DNA of 64,000 bases. Source: Bacillota bacterium (GTDB taxonomy: Bacteria > Bacillota > Clostridia > Lachnospirales > Lachnospiraceae). This document shows positions 44,278 through 52,583 of this stretch, one piece after another (within the stretch, counting starts at the first letter, position 1; the number at the start of each line of letters is the position of its first letter). Under the pieces are notes generated by a model, which saw nothing but the letters and a program-made list of their open reading frames with translations, had not been told where the DNA came from and ran no database searches. Location of the stretch: contig JAEYOQ010000026.1 of NCBI GenBank assembly GCA_023411555.1, forward strand, positions 155,924-219,923, written 5' to 3'. The translations under genes were made by a program, and so were the position numbers.

Positions 44278-44559
44278 CTAATCAACCCAATATTCCTTGA
44301 TTTTGTTAAATGTTTGCTTTTTAAATGCACCTAGGTACCTTTCTCTAAACCTACAAACAAATATGTATCCAACTAATTCATCGATAATTGCGCTTATCGA
44401 ATTACTACTGCACCCGATTCTCGTATCATAAATTCTTAGTCTTTCTCGGTTGTCTTTTATCTCATAATCATAGTCAGTAATCCCGAATGCGTCACAGATT
44501 GGCTTTATTTTTTCTAGCACTTCCAGCCTTTTGCCTATCAAATATTCTCGCTCTTCCAT
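44278..44559 (-). CDS. Small unknown phage protein
   Basis: 93 residues: MEEREYLIGKRLEVLEKIKP then DYDYEIKDNRERLRIYDTRI. Begins helical and ends with a short amphipathic helix. Strong AAGGAGG site. No family recognised. The 95-bp gap beyond it (44560-44654) holds an alternative short frame (MVDMGNPVTINPPGKSG...) that overlaps this gene and could not be confirmed. Confidence 0.55.
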   Translation of the reverse strand: MEEREYLIGKRLEVLEKIKPICDAFGITDYDYEIKDNRERLRIYDTRIGCSSNSISAIIDELVGYIFVCRFRERYLGAFKKQTFNKIKEYWVD

Positions 44560-44654
44560 GTACTTCCTCCTTATCAGCTATACCGGACTTGCCGGGTGGA
44601 TTGATCGTTACGGGATTTCCCATATCGACCATATTGTTGACGTCAACGAAATGG

Positions 44655-44951
44655 TTATTCCGTGGAGGGCTGGTTGAGTGGTCTACCGCACATAGGGCAA
44701 CAAATAGCCACAACGTCCCCTTTTATAGTTATTGCAGTGCCGTCAATGAGTTTTTCGGTTGCACCGTGGTATGTAATACTTTTCGAATTTTTACAGAAAC
44801 CACATGGTTCTTTCTGCTCGGATAGGATAAGTTGCTTTACTTCTCTTAATAGTTTTCTCTTTTCTGAATTTATAGTGTCGGTCAAACATGAACATCCACT
44901 AGGCAGACTGCACTCTTTTATCATTGCATCTATCTTCTCAATTAAACTCAT
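44655..44951 (-). CDS. Zinc-ribbon phage protein
   Basis: 98 residues. An N-terminal helix pair (MSLIEKIDAMIKECSLPSG) is followed by CGFCKNSKSITYHG and VVAICCPMCGRPLNQPSTE, two Cys-x2-Cys knuckles of one ribbon. The ...CP.CGR.L.. ending is frequent in small phage proteins. Confidence 0.68.
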   Translation of the reverse strand: MSLIEKIDAMIKECSLPSGCSCLTDTINSEKRKLLREVKQLILSEQKEPCGFCKNSKSITYHGATEKLIDGTAITIKGDVVAICCPMCGRPLNQPSTE

Positions 44952-45388
44952 TCAGATACCTCCAATAATTCCGGGCTCTCGTGGATATTGCCTATAACCT
45001 CAAGTTCGTCATCCTCACCGACCCATATAAACGCTTTGAACCTTGAACTATTTATGCTCTTTTTAAGTCCAAATGTTCCATGTTCATATGACACAGCCAT
45101 TACTTCTGTTTCTTTTCTTACAATCTTTTTCTTTCTGCAATCCTCATAAATTATTTCTTTAAATCTAACAATATCACCCTCGTATATCCCTATACCGTTC
45201 TTATCGTGGAGTCCGGTGTATTGCATGAGTTCGATATTTTCAAGTAAAACCGTGCATGTTGTCCTATCATCATCGGAGTCAGTGTAATATAGCTGGATAT
45301 GTTTTTTTCCTATGAAGCTAAGCCCGGTCAAATAATACATGCACTTCCAAACCTTATTCCACACTCTAAACTTAATTTCTCTCTGCAT
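44948..45388 (-). CDS. YopX family protein
   Basis: 146 residues starting MQREIKFRVWNKVWKCMYYL, then LMQYTGLHDKNGIGIYEGDI and a C-terminal VIGNIHESPELL. These three blocks define the YopX family found in SPbeta and many Firmicute prophages; the family has no settled biochemical role. Starts inside the end of the DUF551 gene. Confidence 0.88.
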   Translation of the reverse strand: MQREIKFRVWNKVWKCMYYLTGLSFIGKKHIQLYYTDSDDDRTTCTVLLENIELMQYTGLHDKNGIGIYEGDIVRFKEIIYEDCRKKKIVRKETEVMAVSYEHGTFGLKKSINSSRFKAFIWVGEDDELEVIGNIHESPELLEVSE

Positions 45389-45755
45389 CCTCGTTCTCCT
45401 TATAGGGTTCTGGTTTAATTATTGGTTTCCACGCAATAATATCAGCATAAATTTTATCTTCTTGATAATCGCCTGGTCTAAAGTCTCCGTTTGCATAGAA
45501 CGCGTGTAATACGTTTCCATACTCTGTTGTAACCCATACCTCTGTATAATCTTTTGGAGGTTGTTTTGATGTCTTTATCCATCCACCGTTTAGCTGTTGC
45601 TCTAGGGCGGATATAGCTATATTTAAAGCATCAATATACAACTGCTCGCCTTTACAATATTCTGGGTATTGAGTGTTTCTTGCTATGATTGCCTCATGAT
45701 GTAATATGTCAGCTTTTAATTGTTCAATAGCCTTTAATATCTCTTGCTTATTCAT
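45372..45755 (-). CDS. DUF551-containing phage protein
   Basis: 127 residues. An N-terminal helix pair (ILKAIEQLKADILHHEAIIA) is followed by GGWIKTSKQPPKDYTEVWVT and ADIIAWKPI, the DUF551 signature. Unknown function; common in phage early regions. Confidence 0.8.
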   Translation of the reverse strand: MNKQEILKAIEQLKADILHHEAIIARNTQYPEYCKGEQLYIDALNIAISALEQQLNGGWIKTSKQPPKDYTEVWVTTEYGNVLHAFYANGDFRPGDYQEDKIYADIIAWKPIIKPEPYKENEDAERN

Positions 45756-45894
45756 CCTTAGCCTCCTTACCTACCCAACACAATGGAACTCCGTTAACGT
45801 TATCGTACTCAACACATGTTTTGCATGGTTCCTCATACTTAAAATCCTTTCCATAGTGTCTGCATGTATCACAATCTTTTATCTGCTTATTCAT
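45748..45894 (-). CDS. 48-residue cysteine-rich phage protein
   Basis: Reads MNKQIKDCDTCRHYGKDFKY, then EEPCKTCVEYDNVNGVPLCW. Four cysteines in CxxC pairs plus one more near the end suggest a zinc knuckle. Overlaps both neighbours by 8 bp and has GGATG overlap signals only, so translation is probably coupled. Confidence 0.6.
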   Translation of the reverse strand: MNKQIKDCDTCRHYGKDFKYEEPCKTCVEYDNVNGVPLCWVGKEAKDE

Positions 45895-46165
45895 CCTTGA
45901 CAGCTCCTTTCACAACATCAACAGCAAAACTTACTCCGTTTCCGTATGCAAAATATTCTTCTTGATAGCTTTCTTCCTTTTCAGCTTTCAGCCGTTCCAC
46001 AACCTTATCCACATCATAGGCGGTGGGTTGATTGTTAATACACTCAATGATATTTGCCTTATCCGAAAACGGTCTATTGTGACCAACTTCATCACTTATA
46101 AATACTTGCTGTCTCAATGCGTGTATATCCTCGATCAATGCTTTTCTGCTGATCAAATCACTCAC
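45887..46165 (-). CDS. Phage early protein, unknown function
   Basis: 92 residues from a GTG: SDLISRKALIEDIHALRQQV, then QPTAYDVDKVVERLKAE. This motif pair (ISRKAL...QPTAYDVDKVVE) is very common in Clostridial phages. Helical; function unknown. Confidence 0.72.
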   Translation of the reverse strand: MSDLISRKALIEDIHALRQQVFISDEVGHNRPFSDKANIIECINNQPTAYDVDKVVERLKAEKEESYQEEYFAYGNGVSFAVDVVKGAVKDE

Positions 46166-46332
46166 TTGCCTTCCTCCTTTTTAACTCCGTAATGATCCTG
46201 CAGGAATACCGGATTAATCCTTGACGGACATTTCTCGTTATCCCGGATAATACGGTCATATGTACGGTTGCTATTAATACGCTGCTCGGATTCTGATGAT
46301 CGGTATGGAAAATCTGTGCTTCGTTTTGGCAT
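46162..46332 (-). CDS. 56-residue unknown phage protein
   Basis: Starts MPKRSTDFPYRSSESEQRIN after AAAGGAG and ends GVKKEEGK; basic and probably largely helical. Stop codon overlaps the next start (GTGA). Not recognised. Confidence 0.58.
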   Translation of the reverse strand: MPKRSTDFPYRSSESEQRINSNRTYDRIIRDNEKCPSRINPVFLQDHYGVKKEEGK

Positions 46333-46358
46333 AACTGCTCCTTTCCCTTATGGGGTTG

Positions 46359-46568
46359 CTAATTGTTTCTATCCGGATATTTCTCGTTGAATTTCTCCGG
46401 AGTTAGAAAGTTCAATCTTTGACCGCACCCAGGACAATATTTGATATTCCTTAATTTTGATATTCCACCGCATTTAGGGCAGCACCATCCGAGTACATTG
46501 TTATAGACTGTATCAATTGGTTTATCTCTGCTGAGTGTTTCTTGTACTATTGATAATTGACCGTTCAT
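46359..46568 (-). CDS. Small zinc-ribbon phage protein
   Basis: 69 residues with WCCPKCGGISKLRNIKYCPG followed by CGQRLNF, a compact ribbon (CxxC-x12-CxxC), and a polar N-terminal helix. Confidence 0.65.
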   Translation of the reverse strand: MNGQLSIVQETLSRDKPIDTVYNNVLGWCCPKCGGISKLRNIKYCPGCGQRLNFLTPEKFNEKYPDRNN

Positions 46569-46578
46569 ATATCCCTCC

Positions 46579-46782
46579 TTATGGGGTTGCTATAAAATCT
46601 GATAGTTGCATCTGTCTCGACTCGGTAGCTATCTGATATACCCTCTTGCATATTTGTAAATGCTTGCATTTTCGCTTGTTGGGGTCGGCTTCACGCTCAA
46701 ATCTGTAAAATCCGACTGGCTCCCAGTACTTACAATCTTGGCAGTAGGGTTTTGTAATTGGGTTGGTGTCTGCTGGGTTCAT
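46579..46782 (-). CDS. Small cysteine-rich phage protein
   Basis: 67 residues: PYCQDCKYWEPVGFYRFERE then KRKCKHLQICKRVYQ. The CxxCKYW...CKH pattern is recurrent in phage early genes and likely binds zinc. Unknown role. Confidence 0.62.
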   Translation of the reverse strand: MNPADTNPITKPYCQDCKYWEPVGFYRFEREADPNKRKCKHLQICKRVYQIATESRQMQLSDFIATP

Positions 46783-46801
46783 GGGGCCTCCTATGCAAAT
46801 C

Positions 46802-47005
46802 TCAATTGCTGTTGGGTATCATCCAATCAGCAATAGTCTGTTGTTTGTTTCCTTCCGTATACACTTCACATACAAGTTTGTTATCACCTTCGAAATGCAT
46901 AACTTCACCTTTGCCTTGAGATAAAGGAATACAAAATAAACCATCACCTTTAAAGATCTTATTGGTACATTTCTTGCAGTCAAACATATACATTGGCTTC
47001 ATCAA
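46802..47005 (-). CDS. Small unknown phage protein
   Basis: 67 residues: MYMFDCKKCTNKIFKGDGLF begins with a CxxC pair; the rest is beta-rich. Its start overlaps the stop of the upstream gene. Not recognised. Confidence 0.58.
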   Translation of the reverse strand: MMKPMYMFDCKKCTNKIFKGDGLFCIPLSQGKGEVMHFEGDNKLVCEVYTEGNKQQTIADWMIPNSN

Positions 47006-47796
47006 CTCACCAACCTTCTCTTATTTCTCGCTTTGTCCAAATTCTCGGTACCATAGATTAAATACACTTTCCCTCGGATAGCCTTGGCAGACTTACCGAT
47101 AACCTCGCTCATAACCTCATAACTTACTCCGCTGTCAAGGAGTTCATCCAACTTCTTAAACTGCCATTCTTCCCATTTGTTATGAGGACTTTCCCGGAGT
47201 GGTCTATCCATAATGCCAATTTCGGTGCAGCGCCTTTGGATAGCTCCCTCAGTTCTTCGCATCATCCTGGATATCTCCGAGTATGTGTATTTGTAATCTC
47301 TACACAGCTTCTTCAATCGTTCATCTTCTGTTTTGGTCCATGGTGCTTTTTTGTATTTGCGATTGATCTCAATGTCATGTCTGCGCTTCTCTTTTACCCA
47401 TTCAGGTTCTTCGCCAAGAGTTAATTCCTCAAAATTTGAAAAATCAAGGAAAGACTTATTTTGCTCTGCCCATTTCCACCAATTTTTCAGATGAACCACC
47501 TTGAACGTGCATTTGTTTACTCGCTTATACTTTAATGGGAATCCTCTGTTTTCAACCCAAGAGATTAACTTGTATTTATACCCACCTTGGACTCCAAGCG
47601 CCTTTAAAAACTGATTGAACGTGACATATTCACCGCTTTCAAGAAATGAACCCAACCCCATTCTATGAACTTTGTTAATAACTCCGCTTTCCGAACGTCC
47701 GAGATTTTTAGCTATTGATTTGAGTGATACCGTTCCCCATTTTTCAGAAAGATAATTTTCTTCATCCTCTGTCCAGTTTGGCTTGTTCCCCATCAA
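47002..47796 (-). CDS. DNA-binding protein with repeated Myb/SANT-like helix-turn-helix
   Basis: 264 residues. The first HTH is near residues 5-45 (WTEDEENYLSEKWGTVSLKS, IAKNLGRSESGVINKV), a second near 150-190 (WTKTEDERLKKLCRDYKYTY, ISRMMRRTEGAIQRR), and a third at 210-255 (SYEVMSEVIGKSAKAIRGKV). All three keep the tryptophan and the basic recognition helix. It might bind the nearby iteron region at 48184-48406 or act in early gene control; neither is shown. Confidence 0.75.
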   Translation of the reverse strand: MMGNKPNWTEDEENYLSEKWGTVSLKSIAKNLGRSESGVINKVHRMGLGSFLESGEYVTFNQFLKALGVQGGYKYKLISWVENRGFPLKYKRVNKCTFKVVHLKNWWKWAEQNKSFLDFSNFEELTLGEEPEWVKEKRRHDIEINRKYKKAPWTKTEDERLKKLCRDYKYTYSEISRMMRRTEGAIQRRCTEIGIMDRPLRESPHNKWEEWQFKKLDELLDSGVSYEVMSEVIGKSAKAIRGKVYLIYGTENLDKARNKRRLVS

Positions 47797-47924
47797 CTCA
47801 CCCTTTCTGCTTTCTTCCTGAGTTTACTCATAAATTCATTCCATTCAGCTTCAAGTGCTAAAGGCAGTTTAATTCTCTTTCCGTCCTCGTTGTATATATG
47901 TCTAAACTCTCGTTGAGCTTTCAT
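47793..47924 (-). CDS. 43-residue unknown phage protein
   Basis: Starts MKAQREFRHIYNEDGKRIKL after AAGGAGG and ends in a basic helix (MSKLRKKAERVS). Overlaps the starts and ends of both neighbours. Confidence 0.55.
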   Translation of the reverse strand: MKAQREFRHIYNEDGKRIKLPLALEAEWNEFMSKLRKKAERVS

Positions 47925-48171
47925 TACTACCTCCTTGTCTTTGCATGAAACCATATTCAATGATCCTTACCAGTTCAATTAGTATCTGACTACATAAATC
48001 ACAATCGTATTTATGCTCTATCTCGCGTACATCATTCATTAGTTGTTCCCACTGATCCATACCGGAAATGCCTTTCCACTTCCGGAAGAATACATAATAA
48101 GTATCATTGAATATATCTTTTACTTCTTCTATAGATGGTATTTTTCTGTTATTATTAGTAATAATTATCAC
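47902..48171 (-). CDS. Unknown phage protein next to the iterons
   Basis: 89 residues: KIPSIEEVKDIFNDTYYVFF then QWEQLMNDVREIEHKYDCDL, helical. It is the first gene after the putative origin when reading leftwards. No family recognised. Confidence 0.58.
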   Translation of the reverse strand: MIIITNNNRKIPSIEEVKDIFNDTYYVFFRKWKGISGMDQWEQLMNDVREIEHKYDCDLCSQILIELVRIIEYGFMQRQGGSNESSTRV

Positions 48172-48183
48172 CCTTTCAATGAT

Positions 48184-48406
48184 TTGTACCCACTTGTACC
48201 CAGTAATTCTAAAAATGTACCCAGTTAATCAAAACGCTACAACCGTTGATTTTAAAGGCTTTCAAGGTTTGTGTACCCAGTGTACCCACTGTACCCACTA
48301 TTTTAATACCCCTCGTGCGCAAGTAAAAAATTTTGAAAATTTGAAAAAAAATAATTTATTATAAGAGCCTATGTTTTTACTGGGTACACTGGGTACGTGG
48401 GTACAA
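48184..48406. other. Iteron cluster, putative phage replication origin
   Basis: Nine copies of GTACCCA. Six are direct on the + strand, at 48186, 48196, 48217, 48273, 48282 and 48291. Three are inverted as TGGGTAC, at 48381, 48390 and 48398. Most continue as (C/G)T, giving a 9-bp spacing within clusters. Between the direct and inverted groups (about 48320-48372) lies a very AT-rich stretch with AAAATTTGAAAAAAAATAAT, a plausible unwinding site. The region is non-coding and abuts the DUF927 helicase gene. Confidence 0.72.
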
Positions 48407-48407
48407 A

Positions 48408-50306
48408 TTAGTTAAATGGTAATTCTTCCTGCATATCATCCGGAACCTTTACAAATCCTTCCGCGTCAACCGCATCGTCTTGTAATTTCAAAAATACACA
48501 CCATGGAGAAGTACCAGCGATCCGCTTTTTCTTGACATTTCGCCCTGTATCGGTCTGCAGCAACCCTTGTCTACTAGCCCAGTTAAGGAAAGACTTGCTT
48601 GAAAAATTTCCTTTCTCACACATCCGGTCGAATATATTTTTGAGGATTATCAAGTATCCACCGTCAATCACTCCCCAAATTTCATTCTTATATTCTCCGG
48701 ACATATCAGGTTTAAACTTATTTGCATTAATTGCAGCTTCTGATAAGATAAACTCATATGCTCGCTCATTCTCGCTGACCTCTCCCTTGTTTTTTAGAAG
48801 ATTTACACATGTATTAAAATCCAAATATTCGCCATCTTCGAATATGTAATCCGCAACTATTTTGTCTGTGGTCAATAATATACTCATTGGTAATGACTGC
48901 TTTTCCTCTTTTTCAACACCGAGCTCGGAAGCTCTGGTCGTTATCCGTTGCAGAAACCCTTGTTGAATTTCCTTGATGCGATCCATTCCTATTTGCTTAA
49001 TCGCATCTATGAACAATCTTCCTGCGAAACCATAATGCTGCTTAATGGTTTCTACGATCTGATTTCCATTATCGAATAAGTATCCATCATCCATACCAAC
49101 ATCAATAATTCTATTGATTGCACCGCCCTGCATGGTCTCCGTAACAAGAGAATGTTCGCCATTGGTCAGAATAACATTCTTCCAGGTGGTTGACTTATTA
49201 AGGCCCATAGTCACATTAGCGCGGTCCTTACCTTTTCCGGAGCAGAGCATATACACAAGTTCGGAGAAGTCTCCGGAATATTTATCCTTAAGCTGCGCCA
49301 TATCATCGATAAGCATTGGTAGATTATTGAGAAAATCAAGCCGGAGCTCCAGTGCAGTGACTGTTGATTTGGGATCTGTGATGTACTCATTTCCTCCAGG
49401 ATTAGCCCATACAGAAGCAGCTAACATTAATGCAACCGTCTTTCCTTTTCCGGTATCACCCCATAGATTAAGGATGAATGGTAATGCATTGAGCGGTTCC
49501 ACGAGTGCGCTTGCAAAACTGCCTATTAAGTAAATCTTAGGTTCAAGCCTTCCGGATTTTCTGATTTTCTTAACCACATTGGCCCATGTGTCGAAGTCTC
49601 CCTGCTCGTGAATGCTCTCATATGTCTCTTTAAACCTTGTTTCATTGTCGAATTGAATATCTAGTCCATACGGCATAAACTCCGATTTGATCCATCCAAG
49701 CTTAGAAGTAGAAACTCGAATGTCAATACGATCCATATTGTAGTTCTCGATATCGGACAAGTAGCGGACCATATTCCTGGCATTTTCAGAGGTAACCGAA
49801 ATACCATAGTCGGCAAGCCCAACAATACGATTAGCTGATGCAATTATTCCCTTGTCAACAATGATATCTTTCCATTGTGACCCTTTCTTAAATGCAAGTT
49901 TAATTTTTTCCTTACCAGTTTCGGCATTGATTAGCCGCTGAACCGGCATGATGGGGTGATAACAAGCAAGTATCTCGCCACCAAAAGGGCTAAAAGTTCT
50001 AATACCGTTACCATTTGCGATCCAATTTCCGCACCTCATTTCCCCGTCGCCATAATCAAATTCCGTCATTCGCTCTAGGCTGCCTGGTTGTTGCGTATCT
50101 TTATCATATTTGGCTTTTGCCTTTTTATAGGCAGATACCAATTTTGTGAATTTGGTTTTAACCCCGAGTTCTTCCGCCCGATCGGTTAAAGTCAACAAAA
50201 GTCTTGCCTTGAATATCTCGTCAGCTTCTTCCATTACTTCGCATAATACATCATCGCTCAGTATGGTTTCGGCTGTTAAACTAGCTATTTCTTGCAGGGT
50301 TATCAC
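48408..50306 (-). CDS. DUF927 replicative helicase/primase-associated ATPase
   Basis: 632 residues. Central ATPase with Walker A LWGDTGKGKTVALMLAAS near residue 285 and Walker B LPMLIDDMAQL near 340, in the DUF927 arrangement. The N-terminal ~80 residues are a helical region. The chain ends MQEELPFN, an acidic tip like that of single-strand binding proteins. It probably unwinds the phage origin, with the CHC2 protein supplying a primase-type zinc domain. Overlaps its upstream neighbour by 4 bp; the iterons start right after its stop. Confidence 0.85.
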   Translation of the reverse strand: MITLQEIASLTAETILSDDVLCEVMEEADEIFKARLLLTLTDRAEELGVKTKFTKLVSAYKKAKAKYDKDTQQPGSLERMTEFDYGDGEMRCGNWIANGNGIRTFSPFGGEILACYHPIMPVQRLINAETGKEKIKLAFKKGSQWKDIIVDKGIIASANRIVGLADYGISVTSENARNMVRYLSDIENYNMDRIDIRVSTSKLGWIKSEFMPYGLDIQFDNETRFKETYESIHEQGDFDTWANVVKKIRKSGRLEPKIYLIGSFASALVEPLNALPFILNLWGDTGKGKTVALMLAASVWANPGGNEYITDPKSTVTALELRLDFLNNLPMLIDDMAQLKDKYSGDFSELVYMLCSGKGKDRANVTMGLNKSTTWKNVILTNGEHSLVTETMQGGAINRIIDVGMDDGYLFDNGNQIVETIKQHYGFAGRLFIDAIKQIGMDRIKEIQQGFLQRITTRASELGVEKEEKQSLPMSILLTTDKIVADYIFEDGEYLDFNTCVNLLKNKGEVSENERAYEFILSEAAINANKFKPDMSGEYKNEIWGVIDGGYLIILKNIFDRMCEKGNFSSKSFLNWASRQGLLQTDTGRNVKKKRIAGTSPWCVFLKLQDDAVDAEGFVKVPDDMQEELPFN

Positions 50307-50812
50307 CTCTTTTCTGATTGCGTCATAAGTTCTAAATGATATATTTCAAGTTGTAATTTGTTATGGGATTCGCACCATATGTCCGAGAATGGCTCTGATG
50401 TATCTATGATGCCTCTGTACGCTGTGATGTAAGCTCGTATTCGCCTTAATTCGGCTTGTTCTTGCTGTTCCTTAGCAATCCTGTTTCTACGCTCTAAAAT
50501 GGCTAATTTCGCCTTTCTGGAGGCCGTAAAGGATGGTTTTTCCGTTCCACCAAGTAATTCAAATGCGGTCCAGAAATCACAATTGTTAAAGTGCATTGTA
50601 ATGTCGAAAATATCAAAGCTTCTTCCGCATACGAAGCAGTGACAACCATCCCTAAACACTTTCATATTGAGGTCTTTCCCGTCATGACACCATCCCCGGC
50701 AGCGATCCTGCTTGACTCGCACACCATATCGGGCAAGAACATCTTTTGCCGATACAGTGGCAAGTAGGTATTCTTTTCTTTCGTCTATCTCTTCCTTAGT
50801 CAAGGCTTTCAC
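50303..50812 (-). CDS. CHC2-type zinc-finger protein, primase-like
   Basis: About 169 residues. A GTG at 50812 or a TTG at 50803 is preferred; the longer frame to 50980 lies inside the ERCC4 gene. The domain has the CHC2 pattern: YLLATVSAKDVLARYGVRVK, WCHDGKDLNMKVF, then CHCFVCGRSFDIFDITMHF. This is the DNA-binding zinc finger of bacterial primases. The catalytic TOPRIM domain is absent, so it may work with host DnaG or with the DUF927 protein. Confidence 0.8.
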   Translation of the reverse strand: MKALTKEEIDERKEYLLATVSAKDVLARYGVRVKQDRCRGWCHDGKDLNMKVFRDGCHCFVCGRSFDIFDITMHFNNCDFWTAFELLGGTEKPSFTASRKAKLAILERRNRIAKEQQEQAELRRIRAYITAYRGIIDTSEPFSDIWCESHNKLQLEIYHLELMTQSEKR

Positions 50813-51326
50813 CGCCCAAAATTTCAATGATGCGCTTTCCAGTATCCTCTTTGTTACAAAATTCAAACCGAACGTTATATCTGTCCCTGATCGTGCACAT
50901 GGATTTATATATCTTTTTCCCGTCAATGGCATTTTGCGTATAAGGTTCACTGATTTTCTTTTTCTTACCGAGGATTTCAACTGTTTTCCATCGATATCTT
51001 TTCATCTCTGGCTGGTAGAAAAACCATACATCATCTAGGCAGGTGATCTCCGGACCATGTTCGATTAGTATCACAAGTTTGATATTTGCTTTTATAGCTC
51101 TTAGCAGTTCATTTCTGAACCGCTCATGTTCTTTTGTAGTGTTGATATTACCAACAAGCTCCTGAATATCTTGCTTTCGGTCTATTATCAGCCGGGGATT
51201 GTCCAAATTCATGTAATCCCCGACCAATAATTTACTGGAAAAGTAATTGATATTCTGGCGGTCAAATTCAGCCTGTATTTTATGTATGGCTTTGGCTTTT
51301 TCTCTGCTATCAATTTGAATATCCAT
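50796..51326 (-). CDS. ERCC4-type nuclease
   Basis: 176 residues. The XPF/Mus81-type core is visible: IQIDSREKAKAIHKIQAEF, LLVGDYMN and LIIDRKQDIQEL (the ERK-x3-D motif in a slightly altered form). It likely cuts branched replication or recombination intermediates. No helix-hairpin-helix domain follows. Lies within the replication block. Confidence 0.82.
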   Translation of the reverse strand: MDIQIDSREKAKAIHKIQAEFDRQNINYFSSKLLVGDYMNLDNPRLIIDRKQDIQELVGNINTTKEHERFRNELLRAIKANIKLVILIEHGPEITCLDDVWFFYQPEMKRYRWKTVEILGKKKKISEPYTQNAIDGKKIYKSMCTIRDRYNVRFEFCNKEDTGKRIIEILGGESLD

Positions 51327-51340
51327 AACTTTCTCCCGTC

Positions 51341-51931
51341 TTAGTCAAAAGGCAGCTCCTCGTCTATTCCGTCTGGAATGTTCATGAAGCCATTCCCAAG
51401 GTCAGAACCGGATTGGTTTGATCCCTTCTGAGGAAGAAGCTTTTCCTCTGGAATTTCTGCATCTGCAGCTTTGTCAATGGAGCAAAACCAGCGGAGCTTT
51501 CTTTTCTTTTTAACTTCTCCGTTATATTCTTCTTCAACGATTCCAAAAACGCCACCAACAGTCTTGTTCTTCAATGTTTCGCAGAACTTGTCCCCCCATT
51601 GAACAGTGAAGCCGGGGTTTGAATGCTCAACGCATGTAGTGAATGTCTTAAAGCTTCTGGAACACTTTCCGTCATTATCCTCTGTCAATATATACTGGGT
51701 AGCCTGATTGGGCCACTTCTTTTCCGGGCGGATATCATTCTTGAATTGTTCCATGAAATATCCAGCCTGCTTATCACCAGGTGCAAAGTCAAAGAGAACA
51801 ACAATCATATCCTTTCCGGTGCTTGACTGCTTTTCGTTGACTTGCTTTATTACAAGCTTGTGTCCTCCAAGTTCAACCGGAGTAAAATCTCCACTTGCCT
51901 GAGTTTCTTCGTAATTGTTAGGTTTCTTCAT
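51341..51931 (-). CDS. DUF669 protein, SSB-like
   Basis: 196 residues: MKKPNNYEETQASGDFTPVE, LGGHKLVIKQVNEKQSSTGK and FDFAPGDKQAGYFMEQF are DUF669 hallmarks. The C-terminus is disordered and acidic, ending GIDEELPFD, close to the protein-docking tip of SSB. It probably coats single-stranded DNA in phage replication or recombination. The same tail ends the DUF927 helicase. Confidence 0.85.
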   Translation of the reverse strand: MKKPNNYEETQASGDFTPVELGGHKLVIKQVNEKQSSTGKDMIVVLFDFAPGDKQAGYFMEQFKNDIRPEKKWPNQATQYILTEDNDGKCSRSFKTFTTCVEHSNPGFTVQWGDKFCETLKNKTVGGVFGIVEEEYNGEVKKKRKLRWFCSIDKAADAEIPEEKLLPQKGSNQSGSDLGNGFMNIPDGIDEELPFD

Positions 51932-51932
51932 A

Positions 51933-52583
51933 TTATTTTTCCTCGCTTTCTTTATTTGGTGTTAATTCGTAATAGTCTCTGATTGCTTTATCAACAATAA
52001 TCAGGTCATTGTCGATAGTTTCGGTTTCAAACATACCGATTGGGGATTTACTTACTGCTCCACCGGATGCCTGAGTGACAAACAAGTGCCTGCCACTCTC
52101 TTCGATGCAGCGGAGAACGATAGTGAACATTCCCTCGATACAAACCTTTTCATCAAGCATCTTTCCGATTGTCTTAGGCTTGATATCGCCAAAGTCGTTG
52201 GTATCCTCATGCATAACGACATAGACAATTTTATGCTCCGGAACCTTATTGATAATGAACTGGATCAGGTTCCAGAAGTGATCTCCAATTTCATTGTAAA
52301 GAGTAAAAACCCCGTTGCCCTTACCTGCAGAAGAGTGTCCTGTCATGAACTGATTAGTGATAAGGTAACCTGCATCATCAATGACTATTGACTTTGCTTT
52401 GGATCCAATAAGACACTTCATAACTTGCTGATAGTCGTCTGTTTTCCACCCGTTGATATTGCCTTTGAAAGGAAGTGGCTTATTTAATACCCTGATCAGA
52501 TTAAAATCTTCACCGATGCAATTTCTCATACTGGTACTTTTCCCACTGCCTGATTTACCAATTATTAATACTGGCGTAGCCAT
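51933..52583 (-). CDS. Phage AAA ATPase (Sak4/recombinase-like)
   Basis: 216 residues: Walker A LIIGKSGSGKSTSMRN at the N-terminus and Walker B AKSIVIDDAGYL near residue 80. A QASGGAVSKSPIGMF C-terminal segment follows. Such RecA-like ATPases next to DUF669 genes are typical single-strand annealing or recombination partners. Overlaps the HD gene by one base. Confidence 0.8.
   Translation of the reverse strand: MATPVLIIGKSGSGKSTSMRNCIGEDFNLIRVLNKPLPFKGNINGWKTDDYQQVMKCLIGSKAKSIVIDDAGYLITNQFMTGHSSAGKGNGVFTLYNEIGDHFWNLIQFIINKVPEHKIVYVVMHEDTNDFGDIKPKTIGKMLDEKVCIEGMFTIVLRCIEESGRHLFVTQASGGAVSKSPIGMFETETIDNDLIIVDKAIRDYYELTPNKESEEK

Noticed and set aside
44595..44604. GTGGATTGA resembling the CRISPR handle
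   Set aside because: Only a 9-base match on the + strand, no hairpin before it, no promoter and terminator, and it continues ATCG rather than AAT.
48184..48406. GTACCCA repeats as a CRISPR array
   Set aside because: Units are 7-9 bp, in both orientations, with irregular short spacing; they look like iterons, not a repeat-spacer array.
50813..50980. N-terminal extension of the CHC2 protein
   Set aside because: Falls wholly inside the ERCC4 nuclease frame and lacks conserved primase features.
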